Origin: Bacteroidia bacterium
GTDB taxonomy: Bacteria > Bacteroidota > Bacteroidia > CAIKAF01
Reading direction: 5' to 3'
Assembly: GCA_016742095.1 (NCBI GenBank)
Contig: JACVCJ010000035.1
Span: 1-37,651 of the forward strand
DNA length: 37,651 bases
The translations under genes were made by a program, and so were the position numbers. Of the stretch, positions 6,472 through 14,619 are shown in pieces; within the stretch, counting starts at the first letter, position 1, and each line of letters starts with the position of its first letter. Under the pieces are notes generated by a model. It saw only the letters and a program-made list of their open reading frames with translations, did not search any database and was not told where the DNA came from.

Positions 6472-7100
6472 AGTTCCGAAAATGCCGATAACAGCTTTAC
6501 CTGGTTACGGTAGAGGAGCAGTTTACCATCGTCCTCAAGTTTTTTCAGCAGGCGGGATATCACCACCCGGGAACTGGCCAGGTCGGAGGCGATCTCTTCG
6601 TGCGAAAGGTTAATAAGGGCCGAGCCCGTTACGCGTGATTTTTCGCGCAGGTAAAATACCAGCCGCTCATCGAGTTTATGAAAAGCCACCTGGTCGATGG
6701 TACGCAACAGTTCCTGGAAGCGCAGCTGTATGGTACGCATCACAAAGCGTTTCCACTCGGGGTATTGCGCCATCCATTCTTCCATAAAGCGCACGGGCAG
6801 GGCCAGGATCTCCGAATCTTCGGCGGCCACTGCCCGTATTTTGCTGGCCTGTGCCTGCATGCAGCAGGTAAAGGTCATGGCGCAGCCTTCGTTGGGATTA
6901 ATATAATAGAGTAAAAGTTCGCGGCCGTCCTCTTCCACGCGTGATACCTCTACAAGACCCGAAAGTACCAGGGGCATTACCCGTACGGTCTGGCCCGCTT
7001 CCAGCAAGGGCTCGCCGGCTTTCACCCGCAGGCGCTTTGCCTGTTTTTCGAGTTCAGCGCTGAGTTCAGCACCAAAAATATCGCGCAGTGTTTCCATCAT
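6468..7100 (-). CDS. Crp/Fnr family transcriptional regulator
   Basis: A 210-residue regulator (ATG at 7100; the next codon at 7097 is also ATG). Residues about 10-120 form the cyclic-nucleotide-binding-like sensor domain and 130-205 the winged helix, with the recognition-helix region SHEEIASDLASSRVVISRLLKKLE. The sensor has a cysteine group in GCAMTFTCCMQAQ (Cys73, Cys79, Cys80), a feature of a Bacteroidota branch of the family that lacks obvious iron-sulfur spacing. It sits directly upstream of the two sulfur units, which carry matching palindromes, so it is the likely activator of both. Effector unknown; a thiol or sulfane-sulfur signal is inference. A TAGTTTTG box at 7106-7113 would give a very short leader. 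Confidence 0.88.
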   Translation of the reverse strand: MMETLRDIFGAELSAELEKQAKRLRVKAGEPLLEAGQTVRVMPLVLSGLVEVSRVEEDGRELLLYYINPNEGCAMTFTCCMQAQASKIRAVAAEDSEILALPVRFMEEWMAQYPEWKRFVMRTIQLRFQELLRTIDQVAFHKLDERLVFYLREKSRVTGSALINLSHEEIASDLASSRVVISRLLKKLEDDGKLLLYRNQVKLLSAFSEL

Positions 7101-7110
7101 GGATCCAAAA

Positions 7111-7597
7111 CTACGCAAAGTGCGCTATAAAACCAGGGTAGGAACGGCTGAAATGCCGGTACATTTCCTCGCCCGAAAAATCGTACATGTACTTCATGCG
7201 CAGTTGCGAAGCGGCATAGGCCCGCTGCCGGATAATGCGCGGGAACGGCGGCCAGCAGCTTTTCAAACGCGTTGCGTTCCAGTACCAGCACCTGCGAGGC
7301 CACCACAGCGTGTAAAGAAAAATCCGAGGCCGTCTGCCGCTCCAGGCTGATGTAATCGGCCATCCACCAGTTTTCGATGGCGAACTGCGTGGTACGTTCC
7401 GTGCTCTTGTCATCGATAAAGAACATACGCAGGCAGCCTTTATCCACAAAATAATCGGCCCGGCATACCCCGCCTTCGCGGAAGAGCAGTTCCTTCTTCC
7501 GCAGTTCGGCCGTCTTCAGCGAAGCACGCAGTATTTCAAATTCCGGCTCTCCCAGTTTTACAAAAGACGCGATATGTGCTTCCAGGTTCGTGTACAT
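7111..7597 (-). pseudogene. Broken Crp/Fnr-type regulator (frameshift, lost C-terminus)
   Basis: The frame from ATG 7597 begins like a second Crp/Fnr-type protein (TNLEAHIASFVKL, then TTQFAIENWWMADYISL) up to LLAAVP near 7245. There the reading frame changes: the family-typical continuation RIIRQRAYAASQLRMKYMYDF and YPGFIAHFA lies in another frame, which stops at 7111. About six residues expected between the two parts are missing, so a small deletion near 7235-7245 is likely. The usual C-terminal tail (about 30 residues of the HTH region) is also absent, because the sequence runs straight into the next Crp/Fnr gene. A sequencing error could explain the frameshift but not the missing tail. Confidence 0.75.
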
Positions 7598-7675
7598 TGT
7601 GCCCAAGGTACGAATACTTAGTATGAACGGGGGACAACGCTACGCTGAAATCGGGTATTTCTTTTTACGATTTTC

Positions 7676-7718
7676 CCAAAAATCTCCTAATTTTTGAAAA
7701 GTTAGGAGATTTTAAAAT
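7676..7718 (-). terminator. Terminator of the Fic gene
   Basis: AATCTCCTAA pairs with TTAGGAGATT around a TTTTTGAAAAG loop, flanked by A and T runs, so it could act on both strands. It follows the Fic stop by about 20 nt. Confidence 0.75.
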
Positions 7719-7738
7719 AAAAAGAGCTCTTAGAAACT

Positions 7739-9046
7739 TCAGAGCATCTTTCCAAGAAGCATATCAAAATCGGGATGTCTGTAATAGCCCTTTGTTTTTT
7801 TATTGAGATCCATCTCCTGCAGATACCCCATTTTTACAAGACCCGACAGGTCGGTCCGGGCCGTCTGGTTCGAGACCATAAACCGGGTTTCGATCTCCTT
7901 TACGCTGAACAACAGATCGGGTTCATCGTACAACCATTTTATGATCAGGGCCTGGCGCTCGTTCACTCCCCGTATACGCTGAAAATGCAGTATCCGCTTC
8001 TTCTCACGGATCTTACGTTCAATGTAGGCCTTCAGTTCTTTATAGGCCAGTTCCATTACCTTAAGTTTATACTGAAGGAAATAGGTAAGATCATTGTCGT
8101 CCGTTTCCGTGTATTGAAACGCCCGGGCATAACGTGTTTTACTTTTAACAATAAGACGTGATATGGATAAATATTCCGTGAGCCAGTAACCGTTGCGCAG
8201 CAGGTACCAGTAAAACAAGGCCCGGGCCGTTCGCCCGTTACCATCCACAAAAGGATGAATATAGCCTATGAGAAAGTGAATGGCACAGCCTTTAATAATG
8301 GGATGTACAAAGCGTTCTGGATCATTTTCATTAAAAAGGCGAAAAAGATCCTCCATTAACTGCGGAAGTTCTGTATAATCGGGCGGAGCATGCACCACTT
8401 CATTATTTTCCGCATCTACTACTTTAATGTCGTTATTGCTGCGATACCGGCCTTCGTCCTGTTTATCATCCAGTGTATCAAGGGCGATGAGCCGGTGTAT
8501 TTCCAGCAGACGTTCATTGGTAAGTGGTTCATCTTTGATCTGTACGATCCTTTTAATGGTCTCGTAGTTGTTTACGATCATCTGCTCCGATTTGGTTTTC
8601 GGCCGGATGTTCTTCCGCAGCATATCTTTTGCCTGCTGTCTCGTAGTAACGGCCCCCTCGATCTGGCTGGAGGCAATGGCTTCTTCCATAATGGAACTGA
8701 CCAGGTAGCGGTCTTTATCTTCTTCGGGGATGATGCTTCCTGATGCAAGATTACCACCCATGTTCATGTCAAACAGATGAAGTCCCTCCTGGATAGAATC
8801 CGTAAGGTTATATGTAAAGATATAATCCCCGATCTTTATATTGCGCGCACCCGCTCTTTTCAATTTCACCAGGGACCATAATTCTTCAGCAGATATATCT
8901 GCAGGCCGTTTCTCATACTTAACTTTATCCCAATACAGGTACTCTGTATTAATATGTTCAATGAGTTCACTTACACCATTCAGCGCCTCGAACGTTTTTA
9001 ATGTTAAATGTAAAGTCCATTCAGGAGCTTTTTCAAGCTTTTTCAT
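7739..9046 (-). CDS. Fic domain protein with C-terminal winged helix
   Basis: A 435-residue protein with the Fic catalytic motif HPFVDGNGR (His264 to Arg272), which in most families transfers AMP from ATP to a target hydroxyl. An N-terminal helix carries SSQIEG (Ser126 to Gly131), matching the inhibitory motif (S/T)xxxE(G/N) that blocks ATP in resting Fic proteins. Residues about 360-425 form a winged helix with SVKEIETRFMVSNQTARTDL, suggesting DNA binding. No antitoxin gene is adjacent. The gene is AT-richer than its neighbours and has a strong AGGAGG ribosome site before its ATG, which is unusual for this phylum, so transfer from elsewhere is plausible. Its leader is duplicated (9046-9141). 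Confidence 0.9.
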   Translation of the reverse strand: MKKLEKAPEWTLHLTLKTFEALNGVSELIEHINTEYLYWDKVKYEKRPADISAEELWSLVKLKRAGARNIKIGDYIFTYNLTDSIQEGLHLFDMNMGGNLASGSIIPEEDKDRYLVSSIMEEAIASSQIEGAVTTRQQAKDMLRKNIRPKTKSEQMIVNNYETIKRIVQIKDEPLTNERLLEIHRLIALDTLDDKQDEGRYRSNNDIKVVDAENNEVVHAPPDYTELPQLMEDLFRLFNENDPERFVHPIIKGCAIHFLIGYIHPFVDGNGRTARALFYWYLLRNGYWLTEYLSISRLIVKSKTRYARAFQYTETDDNDLTYFLQYKLKVMELAYKELKAYIERKIREKKRILHFQRIRGVNERQALIIKWLYDEPDLLFSVKEIETRFMVSNQTARTDLSGLVKMGYLQEMDLNKKTKGYYRHPDFDMLLGKML

Positions 9047-9141
9047 AAAACCTCCTAATTTTGGTAAAATTTGGAAATATTAGCAAATATATACCAAATT
9101 CCCTAAAACCTCCTAATTTTGGTAAAATTTGGAAATATTAG
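9046..9141. repeat. 38-bp direct repeat in the Fic leader
   Basis: Two identical 38-bp copies lie at 9046-9083 and 9104-9141, starting TAAAACCTCCTAATTTTGGT. Copy 1 starts at the Fic ATG and includes its AGGAGG ribosome site (minus strand). Copy 2 lies upstream of a -7 box found between the copies. AATTAGGAG(G/A)TTTT also occurs in the terminator hairpin at 7676-7718. Confidence 0.92.
9084..9091 (-). promoter_or_regulatory. -7 box for the Fic gene
   Basis: TATATTTG on the minus strand matches TAnnTTTG exactly and lies between the two 38-bp repeats. The mRNA would start near 9077, inside copy 1. Confidence 0.5.
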
Positions 9142-9163
9142 GAAGTTTGAGATTTCGCTTCCG

Positions 9164-9736
9164 CTAAATTTTGGATTGCGTACTACCGCCGCCAGCTCTG
9201 TCTAACCTTCTCCCATAATACCGAAAAGCCCAGACCAATGCCGCCAGGATAACCAAGCCAAAGGCCACACGTACATGAAAACGGCGTTCTTTGCTATTAT
9301 ATTGCTGCAGCTCTGCGGCACTCAACAGTACTTCGCCACCTGTTTCCACCTGCACCAGGGGAATATGCGCGCGTGCATCCCGGAGTTTTTTCTCGTCGCT
9401 GCGGCCGAACTTTACGCGCAGTGTATCGCCTGCGGACAGACTGTCGACCCGCAGCCAGGCATTCGTTCCGGAATTCTGTACCAGGTCAAAAGCTCCTTTT
9501 TCTATACGAAAACGGCAGGCATAGCCCCGGGCATGCAGGCTGTAAAACCCCGACTCAGTTCGGCTGGAAGATTTATAACTTAGCGCCTCATCCAGGACAA
9601 GCTCCTTTTCAACAAGATCCCCGCCTGAATAATATCTTTTTTCACCGTTATAACCGTGAATAATAAGTCCGCCGATGCCTGTAAATAAAAGCAGCAGAAT
9701 ATAAAACCCGGCAGATGAACTTCTTTTCTTCTCCAT
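9164..9736 (-). CDS. Uncharacterised protein with two membrane helices
   Basis: A 190-residue protein that I do not recognise. It has one hydrophobic helix near the N-terminus (about 10-27), a middle domain of about 115 residues rich in beta-type pattern, and a second helix (about 155-172) followed by a short basic tail. This suggests that the middle domain faces the periplasm, with both termini inside. The middle part contains LRVDSLSAGDTLRVKF, typical of a beta sandwich. Its stop lies about 20 nt from the Fic leader repeat, and its ATG is 5 nt after the hydroxylase stop, so it is probably co-transcribed with that gene. No function can be assigned. Confidence 0.7.
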   Translation of the reverse strand: MEKKRSSSAGFYILLLLFTGIGGLIIHGYNGEKRYYSGGDLVEKELVLDEALSYKSSSRTESGFYSLHARGYACRFRIEKGAFDLVQNSGTNAWLRVDSLSAGDTLRVKFGRSDEKKLRDARAHIPLVQVETGGEVLLSAAELQQYNSKERRFHVRVAFGLVILAALVWAFRYYGRRLDRAGGGSTQSKI

Positions 9737-9741
9737 AACAG

Positions 9742-10437
9742 CTACACCTCACTCCACATCCGTACCAGGTTGGCGTATACCTGTTGCAGCAGCAGGTGTT
9801 CCGTACTCAGCGGATCGCGGCTGCCTACAGATTCTTCCACACTTTTGAGCTGGAAAATAAGTTCGCGCTGTCCGGTATCTTTTATGAAAGACTGCATCCA
9901 GGTAACGGCCGCTACCCGCTCCCCTTCCGTTACGGGGTTTACGCAATGCAGGCGGGTGGTCGGGTAAATGACCACATCGCCCTTTTTACCTTTAAAGGGT
10001 ACAAAACCCGTGGGCGTATGGATCACCAGTTCGCCGCCCGTATACGTTTCCGGCTGACTCAGGAACAGGGTGGCGCTCAGGTCTACGCGTATCGTTTGTC
10101 CGCCGTCGCTCATGATGGGACTATCGGTATGCCAGCCGTAGGTATTACCATTGCTGTAACGGCTGATGACGGGCGGCAGGATGGCTTTGGGCATAAAGGC
10201 CATTTTTACAACGGGATGCTGGGCCAGGGCCGCAAAAACGATCTCCTGTACGCGCTGTTTGGCCGCATTGGGCGTGCGGGACGCCTGCTGGTTGTGCTTT
10301 ACCTCGCGGGCCGCACCGCTGGCGGTATTTTTACCGTCTTCGAAAGGTATCTGCGGCAGCAGGACATCGATCTCGGACAGGGCCGCTTCGCTGAGAACGG
10401 AAGGCAATACAAGAAGGGACGACGGAAGTTGTTGCAT
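9742..10437 (-). CDS. Fe(II)/2-oxoglutarate PKHD-type hydroxylase
   Basis: A 231-residue cytoplasmic protein of the YbiX/PiuC type. The iron triad is visible as GWHTDSP (His103, Asp105) and TRLHCVNPVTEGER (His164), with Arg174 as the probable 2-oxoglutarate ligand. SRYSNGNTYGWH and DLSATLFLS are further family landmarks. Members hydroxylate an unknown substrate and are often linked to iron uptake, but no TonB receptor gene is nearby, so that link is not supported here. Length agrees with the family (about 225). It heads a two-gene unit with the membrane protein at 9164. Confidence 0.88.
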   Translation of the reverse strand: MQQLPSSLLVLPSVLSEAALSEIDVLLPQIPFEDGKNTASGAAREVKHNQQASRTPNAAKQRVQEIVFAALAQHPVVKMAFMPKAILPPVISRYSNGNTYGWHTDSPIMSDGGQTIRVDLSATLFLSQPETYTGGELVIHTPTGFVPFKGKKGDVVIYPTTRLHCVNPVTEGERVAAVTWMQSFIKDTGQRELIFQLKSVEESVGSRDPLSTEHLLLQQVYANLVRMWSEV

Positions 10438-10512
10438 GGGTGTTTGATTAACGTGCCGCCAAAGTACTGCTTTTCTGTAAGTGTTCCTAATGATGTATAT
10501 CCGCGGAAATGT

Positions 10513-10541
10513 GTATCTTTTTAGATACGGTTCATGACCGT
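10513..10541. promoter_or_regulatory. Two adjacent dyads before dinB
   Basis: GTATC-TTTTTA-GATAC (10513-10528) abuts ACGGT-TCATG-ACCGT (10527-10541), and the second dyad is followed by seven T. The first overlaps a -7-like TATCTTTT. They could be a repressor operator and a terminator-like hairpin in front of a DNA-damage gene. Confidence 0.5.
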
Positions 10542-10555
10542 TTTTTTGTCACTCC

Positions 10556-11677
10556 ATGGAAGAAGAACAGGCCATACAGCGCAAGATCATCCACATCGAC
10601 ATGGACGCTTTTTATGCGTCGGTGGAGCAGCGCGACTTCCCGGAGTACCGCGGCAAAGCGCTGGCAGTGGGTGGCCGGCCGGAAGAACGCGGAGTGGTGG
10701 CAGCCGCCAGTTACGAGGCGCGGCGCTTCGGGGTACGCTCGGCCATGTCTTCACACAAAGCGCTGCAACTCTGTCCCGATCTCATCTTTGTACGGCCCCG
10801 CTTCGACGTGTACCGCGCCGTTTCCCGGCATATTCATTCCATTTTCCGCAGGTATACCGATATCATCGAGCCGCTCTCACTGGACGAGGCCTACCTGGAC
10901 GTAAGCCATGACAAGGCCGGTGTGGGTTCTGCCATAAAGATCGCCCGCGAAATAAAACAGGCCATCCGCGAGGAACTGGACCTCACCGCTTCGGCCGGGA
11001 TATCCGTAAGCAAATTCGTGGCCAAGATCGCCTCGGACATGAACAAGCCCGACGGGCTCACCTTCATCGCGCCTTCGGAAGTGGAAGCCTTTATGGAACG
11101 GCTGCCCGTGGAGAAATTCCATGGCGTGGGCCGGGTGACCGCTGAAAAAATGAAACGCATGGGCTGGCATACCGGTGCCGATCTGAAAAAGCTGAGTGAA
11201 GACGAACTGGTGCAGCACTTCGGAAAATCAGGACATTTTTTCTACCGCATCGTACGCGGCATCGACCTGCGGCCCGTGCAGCCGGAACGCGAGACCAGGT
11301 CCGTGGCGGCGGAAGACACCTTTATACAGGACCTGCATACCCTGGAAGAAATGGAGGCCGAACTGCAGAAAATTGCCGGACGGGTAAGCGGACGACTGCA
11401 AAAATATGGGCTGCGCGGACGTACCATTACCCTGAAGGTGAAGTTCCACGACTTCCGGCAGATCACCCGCAACCAGTCGTACACGCAGGCAGTGAACGAT
11501 CACGCAAGCCTGTTCCGCACGGCGGCAGAGCTGTTGCAGAAAATAGAACTGCGGCCGGTACGCCTGCTGGGTATTTCGGTGTCCAATTTCGGGGAGGCGC
11601 CGCAACGTTCGCCACAGCAGAAAACGCATGTAAGCGGACAACTGAGCCTGTTCAGCGATGAGATGTACGAGGAATAA
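10556..11677 (+). CDS. dinB: DNA polymerase IV (Y family)
   Basis: A 373-residue translesion polymerase. The catalytic acidic residues are visible in IIHIDMDAFYASVEQ (Asp15, Asp17 region) and SLDEAYLD (Asp110, Glu111). The thumb and little-finger regions follow, including FHGVGRVTAEKMKRMG (helix-hairpin-helix, about 190). The C-terminal QLSLF matches the beta-clamp-binding motif. It copies past damaged bases during replication. Length agrees with the family (about 350-400). It stands alone, with two adjacent inverted repeats immediately upstream that may control it. Confidence 0.95.
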   Translation: MEEEQAIQRKIIHIDMDAFYASVEQRDFPEYRGKALAVGGRPEERGVVAAASYEARRFGVRSAMSSHKALQLCPDLIFVRPRFDVYRAVSRHIHSIFRRYTDIIEPLSLDEAYLDVSHDKAGVGSAIKIAREIKQAIREELDLTASAGISVSKFVAKIASDMNKPDGLTFIAPSEVEAFMERLPVEKFHGVGRVTAEKMKRMGWHTGADLKKLSEDELVQHFGKSGHFFYRIVRGIDLRPVQPERETRSVAAEDTFIQDLHTLEEMEAELQKIAGRVSGRLQKYGLRGRTITLKVKFHDFRQITRNQSYTQAVNDHASLFRTAAELLQKIELRPVRLLGISVSNFGEAPQRSPQQKTHVSGQLSLFSDEMYEE

Positions 11678-11720
11678 GAGATCTGTCCGGGCACTACGCG
11701 GAATGTTTTTTCATGCTATT

Positions 11721-12662
11721 TTAACGGATCAGGAAACGGCGCATGGCTTCCAGGTATACTTTTTTATCGCTGGGATGCGGCACATGGCCCGAATGTTCCA
11801 GCACGGATATCTCGGCATGGAGGGTATCCGCCAGGCGCTGACCATAATCCAGGGGAAATACGCGGTCTTTTTTGCTCCAGATAACGCCGTTGCGGGTGTG
11901 CAGGGTACTCATGCGGCTGCGGTACAGATCGGCATGGGCCACCAGTTCGCGCATCAGGCTGCGTTTGGCATCGGCATGTTTCTGCGTTTCGGATTCAAAA
12001 ACCTGTTCAAAGATGAAATCGGGCACGGGCAGACTATCGTTTGAAAAAACGAAACCCGTAAGTTTACGCAGACCTTCGGCCTCCTTCGGCACAAAAAGAT
12101 CTTCGGGCGTGGGAGTACCTGCCCGCTGACACATCTGGCGTATATCATCGGCCCCGAAAGCCGGTCCGGGACTGTTCACAATAAGCAGTTCCTCCGCCCC
12201 GTAGGGACGCTGGTTCAGCATTTCCATAGCCACAAAACCGCCGTAGGAAATACCCACAATAGCATCGGGACGCACCTGCAGCTGATCGCAGAGTTTCCAC
12301 ATTTCGGCGGCCTCATTCTCCAGGGTGGGCTGCATGCTACTGTTGGAACGGCCGAACCAGGGCAGATCAGGCACCAGGGCCTGTACACTGTCGTCCAGGC
12401 TCAGCATGGCATCAAACCAGGTGGTGGCCCCGCCCACGCCAAAACCGTGTACAAAAAGTACCGTTTTGGAACCACTTCCGCCGCGGTAATAAAAGATCTC
12501 GGAAGAATCGGTGCGTACCGTACCCGAATCGTAACCGGCGGCATGCAGGCGTGCATCGCGCAGTACGTTCAGTATACTGAAAATGTTGTTCAGGGCCAGT
12601 ACAACCAGTATGGCCAATGCAGAGAGAATGATACCGGTAATATAGAGACGGCGGCGTTTCAT
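11721..12662 (-). CDS. Alpha/beta hydrolase with N-terminal membrane helix
   Basis: A 313-residue protein. Residues 6-28 form one membrane helix or uncleaved signal; the rest is an alpha/beta hydrolase with VHGFGVGG (oxyanion loop, about 71-78), the nucleophile elbow GISYGG (Ser139), Asp266 in SKKDRVFPL and His293 in EHSGHVPH. A helical lid lies between about 165 and 245. It is probably an esterase or lipase held at the outer face of the inner membrane; the substrate is unknown. It converges on dinB with a 43-bp gap. Confidence 0.87.
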   Translation of the reverse strand: MKRRRLYITGIILSALAILVVLALNNIFSILNVLRDARLHAAGYDSGTVRTDSSEIFYYRGGSGSKTVLFVHGFGVGGATTWFDAMLSLDDSVQALVPDLPWFGRSNSSMQPTLENEAAEMWKLCDQLQVRPDAIVGISYGGFVAMEMLNQRPYGAEELLIVNSPGPAFGADDIRQMCQRAGTPTPEDLFVPKEAEGLRKLTGFVFSNDSLPVPDFIFEQVFESETQKHADAKRSLMRELVAHADLYRSRMSTLHTRNGVIWSKKDRVFPLDYGQRLADTLHAEISVLEHSGHVPHPSDKKVYLEAMRRFLIR

Positions 12663-12667
12663 TCTTT

Positions 12668-12715
12668 AAATATACAACAAAAAACAGGCCATTTTACGCA
12701 GACCGGGCCTCTTTT
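12668..12715 (-). terminator. Possible terminator of the secreted protein gene
   Basis: On the minus strand AGGCC pairs with GGCCT over a long loop and is followed by GTTTTTTG. It lies just past the stop at 12729. Confidence 0.4.
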
Positions 12716-12728
12716 TACGGCGTTCCGC

Positions 12729-13316
12729 CTATTTTTTACCCGTATTGAAGGCAAAAACAACGCTGCGGCCGTCGCTGCTGTATTTGTCGGTAACCTGCAG
12801 ACCCTTGTCCGGGTAGAAATAGGTAATGTGTTTCAGTCCGATGGAAGGAATATCCAGCGTAACTTCAGAGCGGGCCGCCTTGCCCAGGTACTTCCGGCTG
12901 AGGTCCGATGCCGGGTCCACCGCTTCGGTCGTGAGCAGCTTCTGCGTACCGCCCAGCAGGTAGGGCCGCATATCTGCGAAAAAGGTAATGCGGCTGAGTG
13001 TGCTGCTGTTGTTATCCCAGATGAGGTAAAGGATGCAGTTCTTTTTCTGGCCCCCGGCGTCCCGGTCGTACACGTATATGCGGTGGTCCTTTGTAGTATG
13101 CATCCCGTCGATATAGTAGTATAGTTTCGACTTTTGCTCCGTCAGCAGGCTCTCTACCTTTTCACGCGTCATACCCAGGCTGATGGAAAAAACGGAAATA
13201 TCGGCGGAAGTTGCCTCGGGATGCAGGGTAATATCGTCGCGGGTGATCTCGTATTTCTGTGCATGAGCGAGCACCGGAAACAGGGCAAGAAGAAGAACGG
13301 GGATGAATTTTTTCAT
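12729..13316 (-). CDS. Uncharacterised secreted protein
   Basis: A 195-residue protein with a clear signal peptide (MKKFIPVLLLALFPVLAHAQ) cleaved after about residue 19. The ATG at 13316 is chosen because it starts this signal peptide. The mature part has SLGMTREKVESLL, which resembles a short recognition helix of SmpA/BamE-like folds, followed by beta-rich segments (IYVYDRDAG, ITYFYPDKGLQVTDKYS). I do not recognise the family. It is probably periplasmic. It stands alone and is transcribed towards the alpha/beta hydrolase. Confidence 0.7.
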   Translation of the reverse strand: MKKFIPVLLLALFPVLAHAQKYEITRDDITLHPEATSADISVFSISLGMTREKVESLLTEQKSKLYYYIDGMHTTKDHRIYVYDRDAGGQKKNCILYLIWDNNSSTLSRITFFADMRPYLLGGTQKLLTTEAVDPASDLSRKYLGKAARSEVTLDIPSIGLKHITYFYPDKGLQVTDKYSSDGRSVVFAFNTGKK

Positions 13317-13447
13317 AGCGGGTATTTTATGGCAAGGTAACAAAAACGATACAGGAAACAGCTGCCGCAAATGCAGTATAAAAGGGCGGAACGGTTTCTG
13401 CGCCGTTTTCCATGGCCCGGGCCCGTAACTTTTACTACTTTAGTAGT

Positions 13448-14299
13448 ATGGAACCCGAGAAAAAGCGGAAGTTGCCGGAGGAACACAAGCCCCTGGCCCC
13501 CTGGAAACAAAAACTGCACGAAGTGATCTTTGAGGCGGATACGCCGGCCGGAAAACTGTTCGATATCATCCTGCTGGTACTCATCCTGGCAAGTATGTGT
13601 ATTGTAATGGCCGAGAGTATACACGCGGTGAACCTGCACTACGGTCCCCTGCTGCGGACCGCCGAATGGGTACTTACCATCCTCTTCAGCCTGGAATACG
13701 TGTTGCGCCTGCTTTGTGTAAAGAAACCGCTGAAATACGTCTTCAGTTTTTTTGGGGTGGTGGACCTGTTGTCGATCCTGCCTACCTACCTGGGCCTGTT
13801 CATCCGCAGTTCGCATTTCCTGTCGGTGATCCGCGCCCTGCGCCTGCTACGGATCTTCCGTATCTTTAAGCTGACCCGCTTCGTGCGCGACAGCAATACC
13901 ATCCTGATCTCCCTACGTAAAAGCCGGCATAAGATCGTGGTGTTCCTCTTTTTTATCGTGCTCACGAGCATTATCCTGGGTTCAATGATCTATGCCGTGG
14001 AGAACGAGGTAAACCCGGCCTTCAGCAGTATTCCACAGAGTATTTACTGGGCCATTGTTACCCTGAGCACGGTCGGCTACGGCGATATTGCCCCGGTAAC
14101 GCCTTTCGGCAAGGTGATCGCCTCGGTGATCATGATCATCGGTTATTCCATCATTGCCGTGCCTACCGGTATTATTACCGCTGAAATGGGCCGCAGCAAA
14201 AAACAGGGCGGACTGAGTACCCAGGCCTGTCCTTCCTGCTCGCGCGAGGGACACGATACCGACGCAAAATACTGTAAATACTGCGGGTATCACCTGTAG
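13448..14299 (+). CDS. Voltage-gated potassium channel with C-terminal zinc ribbon
   Basis: A 283-residue six-helix channel of the Kv type. The voltage sensor S4 carries spaced arginines (VIRALRLLRIFRIFKLTRF), and the selectivity filter TLSTVGYGD lies between the fifth and sixth helices. After helix six the protein ends in a short domain CPSCSREGHDTDAKYCKYCG, two CxxC pairs that form a zinc ribbon. It conducts K+ across the inner membrane. The ATG at 13448 is preferred over one at 13412 because the extra twelve residues overlap the likely promoter and are not family-like. The zinc ribbon may gate or dock the channel, which is inference. Confidence 0.9.
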   Translation: MEPEKKRKLPEEHKPLAPWKQKLHEVIFEADTPAGKLFDIILLVLILASMCIVMAESIHAVNLHYGPLLRTAEWVLTILFSLEYVLRLLCVKKPLKYVFSFFGVVDLLSILPTYLGLFIRSSHFLSVIRALRLLRIFRIFKLTRFVRDSNTILISLRKSRHKIVVFLFFIVLTSIILGSMIYAVENEVNPAFSSIPQSIYWAIVTLSTVGYGDIAPVTPFGKVIASVIMIIGYSIIAVPTGIITAEMGRSKKQGGLSTQACPSCSREGHDTDAKYCKYCGYHL

Positions 14300-14352
14300 T
14301 ACCTGCTTTGTTTCATCAACGGAAACGCTATCTTTACGACCCTGTTCAACCG

Positions 14353-14617
14353 ATGATGAAACACCTGTTCAGCACCTTCTGTGCACTGCTCCTGACCTGC
14401 AGCCGGCGAACGGGGCCCGGGCTGTGCCGCCCTCATGAACCAGATGCAGGTAAGCCTCATCATGTCTGACGAAATGCACGAAGGCTATTTTAATATCATC
14501 CTGAGCCGGGAGATCTCCGAAAGCACCTATTACCTGCTGAACGGCGAGTGCGAAGAGAAAAAGGTGAGCCGCTACGAAAAACAGGTATTGCGCTACCAGG
14601 ACGGCATCTACAAATAA
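14353..14617 (+). pseudogene. Small secreted protein with a frameshift
   Basis: ATG at 14353 or 14356 starts a good signal peptide (MKHLFSTFCALLLTC), but that frame stops soon after. The rest of the protein (CAALMNQMQVSLIMSDE to the stop at 14617) continues in the next frame, which has no start before 14435. One extra base near 14398-14402 would explain this. The downstream part has a normal protein composition (YFNIILSREISESTYYLL). It is either a recent pseudogene or an assembly error, and the family is unknown. Confidence 0.55.
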
Positions 14618-14619
14618 AT

